Source: Deltaproteobacteria bacterium (lineage in GTDB: Bacteria; Myxococcota_A; UBA9160; UBA6930). From it: DNA of 64,000 nucleotides. Position 1 is the stretch's first letter. Each line of letters starts with the position of its first letter. Location: positions 1 to 64,000 of the forward strand of contig JAJDAP010000039.1 of NCBI GenBank assembly GCA_029261795.1. The letters are read 5' to 3'. Of this stretch, positions 36,895 through 45,051 are shown piece by piece. The translations under genes were made by a program, and so were the position numbers. The notes under the pieces are model-generated. The model made no database searches and was not told the DNA's origin. It worked only from the letters and a program-made list of their open reading frames with translations.

Positions 36895-37773
36895 ATGAAC
36901 CCGCCTGAAATCGAGCCCTTCTTCGATCCAAGGACCTCGACCCTGACCTATGTCGCTCATGACGCGACGGAGCGGGTCGGCGTCGTCATCGACCCGGTCC
37001 TCGACTTCGATCCCGTAAGCGGGCGAACCTGGACCGAATCGGCGGATCGCGTTGCCCGCTTCCTCGAACGAGAACGCATCCGGGTGCCCTACGTCCTGGA
37101 TACCCACGCCCACGCCGATCACCTCTCTGCGCTCCCGTACTTCAAGGAGCGCTTCGGAGCGCTCACCGGAATCGGGGCCGGAATCGTCCAGGCACAGCGT
37201 ACATTCCAGGAACTCTTCAACCTGGGCGAAGACTTCGCCACCGACGGCAGCCAATTCGACGTACTGCTGAACGACGAACAGATTCTGGACGTCGGCGCCT
37301 TCGAACTTCGAGCGTTGCATACGCCGGGGCATACCGCGGCTTGCATGAGCTACCTCGCCGGGGACGCGCTCTTCGTCGGGGACACCCTCTTCCAACCCGA
37401 CTACGGAACCGCGCGCTGTGACTTCCCGGGAGGTTCTGCCGAAGCATTGTACGCCTCCATCCATCGTCTGTTCGAGCGTCTCCCGGCGGACACACGGGTA
37501 TTCACTTGCCACGACTATCAACCCGGCGGGCGAACGCTCGCGTTCGAGTCGACGCTATGCGACCAGCGAGAGTCGAACGTGCAATTGCCGGAAGGCATGG
37601 CGCTGGATCATTTCGTCGCGTTTCGCAGGGAGCGAGACGCGACGCTTTCCATGCCCTCGCTGATCCTTCCGTCGATCCAGATCAACATCCGCGGCGGCGA
37701 CTTCCCCACGCCCGAAGCCAACGGACGCTCGTACCTGAAGCTCCCCCTCAACGCCTTTGGAGGAAAATCCTGA
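36895..37773 (+). CDS. MBL-fold persulfide dioxygenase-like protein
   Basis: 292 residues. MBL-fold motifs: LDTHAHADHLSALPYF (HxHxDH), LHTPGHTAACMSYL, ALFVGDTLFQPDYG and FTCHDYQPGG. The C-terminus has the PSIQINIRGG and NGRSYLKLPL blocks typical of the Blh/ETHE1-like persulfide dioxygenase group. The likely reaction is oxidation of glutathione persulfide to sulfite with an iron centre in the cytoplasm. It starts the sulfur operon under the candidate sigma-54 promoter and is followed by a rhodanese, an almost constant partner. A shorter-tailed paralogue lies at 28911-29756. Confidence 0.85.
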   Translation: MNPPEIEPFFDPRTSTLTYVAHDATERVGVVIDPVLDFDPVSGRTWTESADRVARFLERERIRVPYVLDTHAHADHLSALPYFKERFGALTGIGAGIVQAQRTFQELFNLGEDFATDGSQFDVLLNDEQILDVGAFELRALHTPGHTAACMSYLAGDALFVGDTLFQPDYGTARCDFPGGSAEALYASIHRLFERLPADTRVFTCHDYQPGGRTLAFESTLCDQRESNVQLPEGMALDHFVAFRRERDATLSMPSLILPSIQINIRGGDFPTPEANGRSYLKLPLNAFGGKS

Positions 37774-37775
37774 TC

Positions 37776-38342
37776 ATGCCGTTTCCTGAACTCGCTGCGA
37801 AAGACGCGCTCGCCGAGCTCGATCGATACCGGGTCATAGACGTCCGGGAGCCGCACGAGTTCCACGGCCCACTTGGCCATGTCGAATGCGCAGAGCTCGT
37901 CCCGCTCTCGACGATCGAAGAACACGCCGCCAGGCTCGACGGATCGAGGCCCCTGCTCCTGATCTGCCGTTCCGGGAAACGCTCCGGGCAAGCATGTGAG
38001 ATTCTGCAAGGTGCGGGAATCAAAGACGTCACCAACCTCGCGGGAGGGATGATCGGCTGGAATCGCGGCGAGCTTCCGGTCCGGCGGTCGGAACCTGAGA
38101 ACCTCGCCGCTCTGGTCGACCAGGTCGTAGCGTGGGTCGCCCAGGTCGGGCCCTTGTCGATCGACGCTGCCACCGACCAGGCCCGCGTGCGCTTCGATCG
38201 ACAAGGCGTCTCAGCTACCGCACCGAGTCACGCTGCCGTGGAGGAACTCATCACGTTCTTTGGCGAGTCACTGGCCGCGGTCGCTCCCCCCGACCTCGAG
38301 CTGTGTCTGGCTGCGTTCCGTCGTTCCCTCGCCGTGCTCTAG
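37776..38342 (+). CDS. rhodanese-domain sulfurtransferase
   Basis: 188 residues from the ATG at 37776, with GGAGGA 11 bp upstream and two bases after the dioxygenase stop. The rhodanese domain fills about residues 8-105: RVIDVREPHEF, the active-site loop ICRSGKRSG with the persulfide-carrying Cys, and NLAGGMIGWN. The last 80 residues are an extra helical part unrelated to rhodanese (VDQVVAWVAQVGPLSIDAA). It passes sulfane sulfur to glutathione or other thiols, making substrate for the dioxygenase. Its TAG stop lies in the CTAG that also borders the palindromic element at 38343. Confidence 0.85.
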   Translation: MPFPELAAKDALAELDRYRVIDVREPHEFHGPLGHVECAELVPLSTIEEHAARLDGSRPLLLICRSGKRSGQACEILQGAGIKDVTNLAGGMIGWNRGELPVRRSEPENLAALVDQVVAWVAQVGPLSIDAATDQARVRFDRQGVSATAPSHAAVEELITFFGESLAAVAPPDLELCLAAFRRSLAVL

Positions 38343-38522
38343 CCCGGACTATTCATGAAGCCCGTAGCGAGGACGTCGATAGTGATGGAGATTCGCGGCC
38401 CTCGGACCGGAAGACGCCGACAACGTACTCGACAGTACGTCGAGGCGTCAGGAGGGAGAAGGCCGCGAATCTCCGTCGCTAGCGGCGTCCGCAGTAGGGC
38501 GCTCATGAATAGTTCGGGCTAG
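38339..38522. mobile_element. 176-bp palindromic MITE with CTAG flanks
   Basis: The element (38343-38518) has 16-bp terminal inverted repeats CCCGGACTATTCATGA and TCATGAATAGTTCGGG (15/16). Inside are a perfect 14-base pair GGAGATTCGCGGCC/GGCCGCGAATCTCC, GACGCC/GGCGTC, and a central stem ACGTACT-CGAC-AGTACGT. Almost the whole length can form one long hairpin. CTAG on both sides (38339-38342, 38519-38522) looks like a 4-bp target duplication. It has no coding capacity and sits inside the operon between the rhodanese and TSUP genes. Confidence 0.8.
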
Positions 38523-38529
38523 GGTTCTC

Positions 38530-39432
38530 GTGCTCGCACTCGGCCTCGCCCTCTCCATCCTGATCGGTATCTCCCTCAGCTTCTTTGGCGGCGGGGGGTC
38601 GATCCTCACCGTGCCACTGCTGGTGTACGTCCTCGGTCTCCCTCCCAAGGAAGCCATCGCGAGTTCCCTGCTGATCGTGGGCATCGCCAGCTCGTCGGGT
38701 GCCGTGCAGCATTGGCGCGCTGGAAACGTTCGCCCCCGGGAAGCCGTGCTATTCGGAAGCGCCGGGATCGTCGGCGCGTTCGCTGGCGGACGAGCAGGCG
38801 CCTTCGTCGACGGCGGCCTGTTGCTCCTGCTCTTTGCCGCGATCATGCTCCTCACCTCCACCGCGATGTGGCGCGGCCGCAAGGAGGTCGGCGAGGACCG
38901 CGTCTACGAACTGCGATCACCTGGGAAACTGGTTCTCCAAGGGCTCGTGGTGGGCGGATTCACTGGACTCGTCGGCGCGGGCGGAGGATTCCTGATCGTT
39001 CCCGCACTCGCCCTGTGGGCCGGTCTTCCAATGACCGCCGCGGTCGGCACATCGCTCCTCATCATCGTGCTCAACACCATGTCGGGCTTCCTGGGATCGC
39101 TTGGCCACGTAGAGGTCGACTACGCGCTCGTTGCCATGGTGTCCGGAATGGCGATCGGCGGCTCGTTCATCGGGTCGCGGCTTGCAACCTTGATCGAACC
39201 GGCGTCTTTGCGTCGCGCCTTCGCGGGCTTCGTGATGGCGATGGCTTGTCTGATTCTCGTCCGCGAGGGGACGCTGGTGGTGCAGACACTGAGCCCGGCG
39301 CTGCCGTCGACCTGGCCGCAGGTCTCCTTTGCCGCCGCGATGCTCGCCCTCGGGATTCTCGCCGGCCGCGGGTCGAAGCGCGCCGCAGAATCCCACTCGG
39401 CATTGGCCTTCAGCCAAGGAGCAGGAATATGA
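38530..39432 (+). CDS. TSUP (TauE/SafE) family sulfite/anion exporter
   Basis: 300 residues from a GTG at 38530. About eight membrane segments with the two internally related TSUP halves, each opening with a Gly-rich segment (LSFFGGGGSILTVPLLVYVL and GLVGAGGGFLIVPALAL). TSUP proteins move sulfite or organic sulfonates outward. Following a persulfide dioxygenase, it would export the sulfite produced, toward the periplasmic SoxC if that enzyme acts as a sulfite dehydrogenase (inference). The palindromic MITE lies immediately upstream and may alter its expression. Confidence 0.88.
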   Translation: MLALGLALSILIGISLSFFGGGGSILTVPLLVYVLGLPPKEAIASSLLIVGIASSSGAVQHWRAGNVRPREAVLFGSAGIVGAFAGGRAGAFVDGGLLLLLFAAIMLLTSTAMWRGRKEVGEDRVYELRSPGKLVLQGLVVGGFTGLVGAGGGFLIVPALALWAGLPMTAAVGTSLLIIVLNTMSGFLGSLGHVEVDYALVAMVSGMAIGGSFIGSRLATLIEPASLRRAFAGFVMAMACLILVREGTLVVQTLSPALPSTWPQVSFAAAMLALGILAGRGSKRAAESHSALAFSQGAGI

Positions 39433-39554
39433 GTTCGCAGGACGTCGCGATCATCGAGCATTCACCACGGCCCTTGTGGACCCTCGTGGGAGGCAGTGCC
39501 GCGTGGTGTAATTTCCCCGGCACCGGGCTCCGGTGCTACAGGACGACAACATGA
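39429..39554 (+). CDS. possible 41-residue coupled ORF
   Basis: An ATG at 39429 overlaps the TSUP stop (ATGA) and follows AAGGAG by seven bases, a good initiation site. The product (MSSQDVAIIEHSPRPLWTLV to a Cys-containing end) ends at 39554, overlapping the next gene start by four bases. I do not recognise it. Either it is a small operon protein or the remains of a longer one. Only the translation signals support it. Confidence 0.35.
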   Translation: MSSQDVAIIEHSPRPLWTLVGGSAAWCNFPGTGLRCYRTTT

Positions 39555-39982
39555 CGGAGTTCACCCCTGTCGCTTCGATGTTAGGCGGACTACTCATAGG
39601 TCTGGCCGCGGCATTACTGCTCCTCGTGAATGGCCGCGTCGCTGGGGTCAGTGGTATCCTCGGTCAGGCGTTGTGGCCCTCGGCGGGCGAAGAGCGCGGC
39701 TGGCGCACCGCATTCGTGCTGGGCCTTCCGCTCGGCGCTTCGATCGTGGCCTACCTGAACGGCCCGTTGATCGTCGAGATCGAGACCCGCCCCACGATGC
39801 TCATCGTTGCCGGCCTGCTGGTCGGGTTCGGGACGAGGCTCGGGAATGGCTGCACGAGTGGGCACGGGGTGTGTGGGATGTCGCGAGGCGCTGCGCGCTC
39901 CATTGCTGCGACCTCTACCTTCATGGCGGTCGCCGTGGTGACGGTCTTCCTGGTTCGGCACGTCTTCGGTGGGATGGCATGA
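39551..39982 (+). CDS. YeeE/YedE-family sulfur transport protein, first half
   Basis: 143 residues from the ATG at 39551. Four hydrophobic segments and the family pattern LVGFGTRLGNGCTSGHGVCG, whose Cys residues line the thiosulfate path in YeeE. Full-length YeeE is about twice this size; here two consecutive short genes share the job. It overlaps the next gene by four bases (ATGA). It probably forms a heteromeric channel that moves thiosulfate or a related sulfur compound inward. Confidence 0.88.
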   Translation: MTEFTPVASMLGGLLIGLAAALLLLVNGRVAGVSGILGQALWPSAGEERGWRTAFVLGLPLGASIVAYLNGPLIVEIETRPTMLIVAGLLVGFGTRLGNGCTSGHGVCGMSRGAARSIAATSTFMAVAVVTVFLVRHVFGGMA

Positions 39983-40392
39983 AGCTCGTCTTCGCTGCCC
40001 TCCTCTCTGGAACCGTCTTCGGTGCCGGGCTCGCGGTCGCGGAAATGACCAATCCGGCCAAGGTCCTCGGATTCCTCGATCTCGCCGGCAGCTGGGACCC
40101 GAGCCTGGCGTTCGTCATGGGCACGGCGCTCGCCGCATCGGCCGTGGCCTACCGCCTTCACCGCTCCCCGGCGCCAGCGGCCGGGAGCATCGATTCACGG
40201 CTGATCGGGGGCGCGTGCCTCTTCGGCATGGGTTGGGGAATCGCTGGATTCTGTCCCGGCCCCGCGGTCGCTTCGCTCGTGACCGGATCTGCTGACGTCG
40301 CGCTCTTCGTGGGCGCGATGCTAGGCGGGATGGGCCTCTTCCATCTCGTAGAAAAGACGGCGCCGCGGAAAGTTGCGCAGCATGCCGCCTAG
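39979..40392 (+). CDS. YeeE/YedE-family sulfur transport protein, second half
   Basis: 137 residues. Four membrane segments and the second YeeE signature GMGWGIAGFCPGPAVASL, with a conserved Cys; the opening FGAGLAVAEMTNPAKVLGFL is also typical. Together with the preceding 143-residue protein it makes a split YeeE. The two-gene form is common in bacteria that process sulfide through persulfide dioxygenase and rhodanese. Confidence 0.88.
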   Translation: MKLVFAALLSGTVFGAGLAVAEMTNPAKVLGFLDLAGSWDPSLAFVMGTALAASAVAYRLHRSPAPAAGSIDSRLIGGACLFGMGWGIAGFCPGPAVASLVTGSADVALFVGAMLGGMGLFHLVEKTAPRKVAQHAA

Positions 40393-40500
40393 AATCGCGC
40401 TCATTGGCGGAGGCCGCGCGAACGAGCCGGCGCGGGGTTCGTCGAAGCCGCAGCCGCCGGCTTCGAACCGCATCGACCGTTCATTCATGGAGAAATATCA

Positions 40501-41850
40501 ATGAAACTTGGACTCTTGGCGCTCCTGCTCCTGGCGATGGGCTGCAGCGAGCCGGGCGTGACGGACATCTCAGCCGACGAACTTCTCGCTCGAACGACCG
40601 GGGACGCGCTCATCCTCGACGTTCGAAGCGCAGAGGAATTCGCCTCCGGCCATGTCCCGGGCGCCGTCAACATTCCCCACACAGAACTCGGCGCCCGTCT
40701 CGATGAGCTCGGGAACGACCGGGCCAAGCCGGTCGTCGTGTACTGCGAGCGCGGCAGACGGGCGGGAACGGCCGCCGATGTGCTGCTGGAAGGCGGCTTC
40801 GGGAACGTGCTGCACCTGGCGGGCGACATGAGTCAATGGCGAAGCGAGGGCAGACCGACCGTAGCGCCGCCTCCGGTCGTCGACGTTGCGGTCCTTCGGG
40901 ATCAGGCGTCGGCAATCTTCGGTGCGCTCCCGGACGTCGCGCGGAGTGACTCGAACGCCGTCTCGCCGGAAAAGGTCCGGCTCGGACGCATGCTCTACTT
41001 CGAGCGGTGCCTTTCGAAGAATCAGGAGACCTCGTGCAACAGCTGCCACCCCCTCGCTGATTTCGGCCAGGATGGTGAGCCCACCTCTCCGGGGCATCGC
41101 GGCCAACGAGGAGCCCGAAACTCGCCGACCGTCTACAACGCTGCGCTCCATGTCGCGCAATTCTGGGACGGACGCGCGCCGGATGTGGAAGCGCAAGCAA
41201 AGGGCCCGATCCTGAATCCCGTCGAGATGGCGATGCCGAACGAAGACGCTGTGCTCGAGCTCCTGCGCTCCATCCCCGGCTACGTCACCGAGTTCGCGGC
41301 GGCCTTCCCGGCTGACGCAGACCCGATCAGCTACAACAACTTGGCGCTTGCAATCGGCGCCTTCGAACGAAGACTGCTGACACCGGGCCGCTTCGATGCG
41401 TTCGTCAGCGGTCAGGATGATTCGCTCGATGCTGCCGAACTCGCTGGCTTGCAGACATTCATCGAAACAGGCTGCGTGAGCTGCCATTCTGGTCCCGCGA
41501 TTGGCGGTGGGATGTTCCAGAAGCTCGGACTCGTGAAGCCCTACGACACCGACGACCAGGGCCGCTTCGAAATTACGGGGCTGGAATCCGACCGTGGCGT
41601 CTTCAAGGTTCCGTCTCTTCGAAACGTGGCGGAGACCGCACCCTATTTTCACGACGGCTCCATCGCATCACTGGACCAGGCCGTCTCCCTGATGGCTGAG
41701 CATCAACTGGGGAGAGTGCTGACGCCTGAACAGAATGCGTCGATCCGTCGCTTCCTCTCGGCCTTGACCGGGGACGTGGATGGGTCCTACGTGGCGGACC
41801 CCACGCTCCCCGAGAGCGGGCCAACAACCCCGGCGCCGGACCCGACTTGA
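40501..41850 (+). CDS. rhodanese-di-heme cytochrome c peroxidase fusion lipoprotein
   Basis: 449 residues. A lipobox (LLLLAMGC, Cys15) anchors it in the periplasm. Residues 22-120 are a rhodanese domain with active-site loop YCERGRRAG (Cys82). Residues 130-435 are a di-heme peroxidase of the CcpA/MauG group: first haem CNSCH (179-183), FWDGRAPDVEAQAKGPI region, second haem CVSCH (325-329), then FKVPSLRNVAETAPYFHDG. Separate proteins of each kind are common; joined in one chain they are not something I know as a named family. It closes the sulfur operon, suggesting electron transfer linked to a protein-bound persulfide. Confidence 0.88.
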   Translation: MKLGLLALLLLAMGCSEPGVTDISADELLARTTGDALILDVRSAEEFASGHVPGAVNIPHTELGARLDELGNDRAKPVVVYCERGRRAGTAADVLLEGGFGNVLHLAGDMSQWRSEGRPTVAPPPVVDVAVLRDQASAIFGALPDVARSDSNAVSPEKVRLGRMLYFERCLSKNQETSCNSCHPLADFGQDGEPTSPGHRGQRGARNSPTVYNAALHVAQFWDGRAPDVEAQAKGPILNPVEMAMPNEDAVLELLRSIPGYVTEFAAAFPADADPISYNNLALAIGAFERRLLTPGRFDAFVSGQDDSLDAAELAGLQTFIETGCVSCHSGPAIGGGMFQKLGLVKPYDTDDQGRFEITGLESDRGVFKVPSLRNVAETAPYFHDGSIASLDQAVSLMAEHQLGRVLTPEQNASIRRFLSALTGDVDGSYVADPTLPESGPTTPAPDPT

Positions 41851-41917
41851 TCGCAGGGCCATCGCGCGGATGGGCAACCGCAATCGAGATACGATCAGGG
41901 AAACAACGAGGAGAAGC

Positions 41918-42712
41918 ATGCAAGCGGAAACCTACTACCGCGACCATTGGCTGGACGTCGATCCAGATCGCGTCGGGCAATACGAGGACATGTTCCGCTG
42001 GCGCCCGGAGATGGCACCGATGCTCGCAGCCGCCGAACTCGCGCAAGGCCAGACCGTGGTCGACTACGGCTGCGGCCCCGGCATGCTCTCGCTAGAGCTG
42101 GCTCGCCGGGTGGGCCCCACCGGCACCGTGCAGGGCGTCGACATCAACGAAACGTTCCTCGAACGAGCCCGGGCCAACGCAGCGGGAGAAGGACTTTCGG
42201 ATCGGATCCAACTCCACCGGATCGAGACGGATGCATTGCCACTGGAGGATGGAAGTGTCGACCGCATCATCTGCAAGAACGTGCTCGAATACGTGGACGA
42301 CCCCACTGGGACGCTGCGGGACTTCCACCGAACCCTCCGGCCCGGCGGACTCGTGCACGCGATCGACAGCGACTGGGGCATGCTCGCGGTCGAGCCGATC
42401 GGGCCCGAGCGCCTGGCCCGGATCTTCGACGCCGCCAGCATCGCCTACCGAACGCCCTTGATCGGGCGCAAGCTTCGAGGCTTCTTGCGCGACGCGGATT
42501 TCGATGACCCCGTCGTCTCGATCGTCGCGACGGCGGACACAACCGGACGTGCGGCCCCGATCCTGTTGAACATGGCCAAGTACGCACGAGAATCGGGCAG
42601 GCTCGACGAGCGCGAGATCGACGCCTTCGTCTCTAACGTGAAGACGTCCGTCGAGGAAGGCAGCTTCCTCCTCGTACTCCCGCAGTTCCTGGTGACCGCC
42701 GCAAGGCCGTAG
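41918..42712 (+). CDS. class I SAM-dependent methyltransferase
   Basis: 264 residues from the ATG at 41918 (GAGGAG upstream). Rossmann-like SAM site VVDYGCGPGMLSLELARR near residue 47, VDINETFLERAR for the ribose-binding acidic residue, and the IICKNVLEYVDDP strand. The C-terminal third resembles UbiE/arsenite-type methyltransferases only loosely. Substrate unknown. It begins 68 bp after the fusion peroxidase and may share its transcript. Confidence 0.85.
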   Translation: MQAETYYRDHWLDVDPDRVGQYEDMFRWRPEMAPMLAAAELAQGQTVVDYGCGPGMLSLELARRVGPTGTVQGVDINETFLERARANAAGEGLSDRIQLHRIETDALPLEDGSVDRIICKNVLEYVDDPTGTLRDFHRTLRPGGLVHAIDSDWGMLAVEPIGPERLARIFDAASIAYRTPLIGRKLRGFLRDADFDDPVVSIVATADTTGRAAPILLNMAKYARESGRLDEREIDAFVSNVKTSVEEGSFLLVLPQFLVTAARP

Positions 42713-42777
42713 TGAACCGCCCCGGTTTCCCCGGAGACTCTGGCCTGTCCTGGGTTTGACGGAGGGAGATCACTGGA

Positions 42778-42930
42778 CTCGTGCTTGGGTATGCTCATCG
42801 CACGAGCCTCGACACCGCCCCGCCGGTGTCAACCGGCCCCGACGACGCGCGGGATCGTCGACCAGACCCAGTCGGACCGCCCCGCAACCGGCCGCTGAAT
42901 CTGCTACCCCCACTTCTCCTCGGCGTGGGG
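42778..42930 (+). promoter_or_regulatory. hairpin-rich leader before the TonB receptor gene
   Basis: Three perfect stems occur in the 238-bp gap: CTCGTGC/GCACGAG (42778-42806), GACACC/GGTGTC (42811-42830) and CCCCAC/GTGGGG (42908-42930). The last ends five bases before the GGAGG at 42935-42939, where folding could mask or expose the ribosome-binding site. No known riboswitch consensus fits. A regulatory leader is an inference. Confidence 0.4.
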
Positions 42931-42950
42931 ATCTGGAGGCAAAGCTCGGC

Positions 42951-45029
42951 GTGTCGGGTCGGTACGGGGTGGTCTTGGTCGTGGTCGGCCTGCTCGCGGC
43001 GCCGGTGGCGGCGCACGAGGACGGTGGCCCGGTCGACGAGATTCGCGTCACCTCGCGGCCGGTGCTGACGGCCACGGCGCCGTTCCCGATCGGTGCGGAG
43101 GAATTCGAGCTGCGGCCACTCGAGAGCGGCGGCCAGCTCCTCGAAACAGTTCCAGGAGTGCTGACGGCCCAGCACACGGGCGGGGGCAAGGCCGAGCAGT
43201 ACTTCCTGCGTGGCTTCGATGCCGACCACGGGACCGACATCTCTGTCTCGTTCGACGGCGTTCCCATCAACCTCCGCGGCCACGCGCACGGCCAGGGATA
43301 CCTCGATCTGCACTTCGTCCCGATCGACGCGATCGAGCGCCTAGAGGTGGCGAAGGGGCCGTACTCCGTGCGCGCGGGAGACTTCGCGACGGCGGCCTCC
43401 ATCGACTACGTGACCTTCCACGAGGTGGATCGATCGTCCCTGAGCTTCGAAGGGGGCTCATGGAATACTTGGCGAGTGGCCGGCGTGGGCTCCCCCGAAC
43501 TCCCGTTCTTTGGCAATTCGACGGGCGAGCGAAACGGACTCGTGGCCTTCGAGGCCTACCACACCGACGGTCCCTTGCGGGACGACGAGGACCTGTGGCG
43601 CTTCTCCGGCCTCGTGCGCGGGGACCTGGACCTCTCGGAGGACCTGCGCCTCTCCGGCCACCTGCTCGCATACTTCGGTGACTGGAATGCATCGGGATTG
43701 GTCCCGGAGCGCCAGGTGGAGAGCGGCGCGCTCTCCCGTTGGGGATCCCTCGATTCGAGTGAGGGCGGCGACAGCTCCCGACTCCAGGGAAAGCTGCAGA
43801 TCGAGTGGGAGGCGACGGACCACGCGCGCCTGGTCCTGAGCGGCTACGCGGTTCGCTATTCGCTCGATCTCTTCTCCAACTTCACCTACGCCTTGGGCGA
43901 CCCCGCCCGCGGAGACGGCATCGTTCAGCGCGACGATCGATTCTATGCAGGGGGCCACCTGGCCTACGAGCACGTCTTCGATCTGGGCTTTCCCGGAACG
44001 GTGCGAGGTGGGCTCGACTGGCGCTGGGACGACTCCCGCGTCCGACTCGGCACTCAGACCCTCCGGAGCGAGACCGGAACCCTGGGAGACGACGACGTGC
44101 GCGAGCTCTCGCTGGCACCGTACCTGGAGCTGACCACCCGGCCGCTCCCGTGGATCCGGGTGGAGGGCGGCCTCCGCTACGAGCGCTTCGACTTCGATGT
44201 GAAGAGCCGCATCGGCGGGGGCGACGGAGAGGGAGACGACGCCGTCTGGCTCCCCAAGGCCAACGTCGTGCTGAGCCCGTTCTCGTCAGACGGGCCCCTC
44301 CCGAGCACTACTCCGGAGCTCCACGATCTCGAGCTCTTCCTCAACTCGGGCATCGGCTTCCACTCGAACGACCCCCGCTCGGGGGTCGGGGACGAACGGA
44401 TCCTCTCCCGCGCGAAGGGCGCCGAGATCGGGATCCGCACCCGTGTAGGCGGCCGCGCGGACCTCGCGGCGACCGTCTTCTGGCTCTCCCTCGAGGACGA
44501 GCTGGTCTTCGTTGGCGACGCGGGAACGACCGACAGCTCCGGACCTTCCCGCAGGCTGGGCGTCGAGATCGCTACGCGGATCGACGTCACGGATTGGCTC
44601 ACCTTCCGCGGCGATGTCGCCTACACGTCGGCTCGGAACGCGGGTGGACCGATCGTGCAAGCGCCCCGGTTCGTGGGGAAGGCCAGCCTCGTCGTAGAAC
44701 GGGGTGGCTTCCGGGCCGAGCTCGGGGCGCGCTCCCTGGGTGAGCGATACGCGACGGAGGCCTCCCGATCGATCCGCCTCTCCGACTACACCGTACTCGA
44801 CCTCGGGCTCCGGTACCGGGCCGGGGACTGGGAGGTGGGACTCAGCGTCGAGAACCTGATGGACCGCGATTGGCGTAGCTCCGAGTTTCTCTACCCGTCG
44901 TGTGCGCCACTCGAGGTGGGCACCTCGCTCGCGTGTCCCACGAGCGGTGGAGGTCCGGGCATCGAGGATCGCCACTTCACCCCGGGCAACCGCCGCAACC
45001 TTCTCGTATGGATTCGCTTCGTCTTCTAG
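42951..45029 (+). CDS. TonB-dependent outer-membrane receptor
   Basis: 692 residues from a GTG at 42951 with GGAGG at 42935; this start yields a signal peptide ending AAPVAAHE. The plug domain follows (QLLETVPGVLTAQHT, YFLRGFDADHGTDISVSFDG, IERLEVAKGPYSVRAGDF), then a roughly 500-residue beta-barrel ending in the aromatic WIRFVF. An energy-coupled importer for siderophores, metals or cofactors; His-rich patches (NLRGHAHGQGYLDLHF) hint at metal. The first integrase remnant begins 22 bp after its stop. Confidence 0.9.
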   Translation: MSGRYGVVLVVVGLLAAPVAAHEDGGPVDEIRVTSRPVLTATAPFPIGAEEFELRPLESGGQLLETVPGVLTAQHTGGGKAEQYFLRGFDADHGTDISVSFDGVPINLRGHAHGQGYLDLHFVPIDAIERLEVAKGPYSVRAGDFATAASIDYVTFHEVDRSSLSFEGGSWNTWRVAGVGSPELPFFGNSTGERNGLVAFEAYHTDGPLRDDEDLWRFSGLVRGDLDLSEDLRLSGHLLAYFGDWNASGLVPERQVESGALSRWGSLDSSEGGDSSRLQGKLQIEWEATDHARLVLSGYAVRYSLDLFSNFTYALGDPARGDGIVQRDDRFYAGGHLAYEHVFDLGFPGTVRGGLDWRWDDSRVRLGTQTLRSETGTLGDDDVRELSLAPYLELTTRPLPWIRVEGGLRYERFDFDVKSRIGGGDGEGDDAVWLPKANVVLSPFSSDGPLPSTTPELHDLELFLNSGIGFHSNDPRSGVGDERILSRAKGAEIGIRTRVGGRADLAATVFWLSLEDELVFVGDAGTTDSSGPSRRLGVEIATRIDVTDWLTFRGDVAYTSARNAGGPIVQAPRFVGKASLVVERGGFRAELGARSLGERYATEASRSIRLSDYTVLDLGLRYRAGDWEVGLSVENLMDRDWRSSEFLYPSCAPLEVGTSLACPTSGGGPGIEDRHFTPGNRRNLLVWIRFVF

Positions 45030-45051
45030 TCGACCGACCCCCGGCGTCTAC

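Noticed and set aside
42721-42760. Weak resemblance to a cobalamin-riboswitch B12 box (GGAGACTCTGGCC) before the TonB receptor
   Set aside because: The other conserved riboswitch blocks are missing and there is no room for the aptamer upstream of the box.
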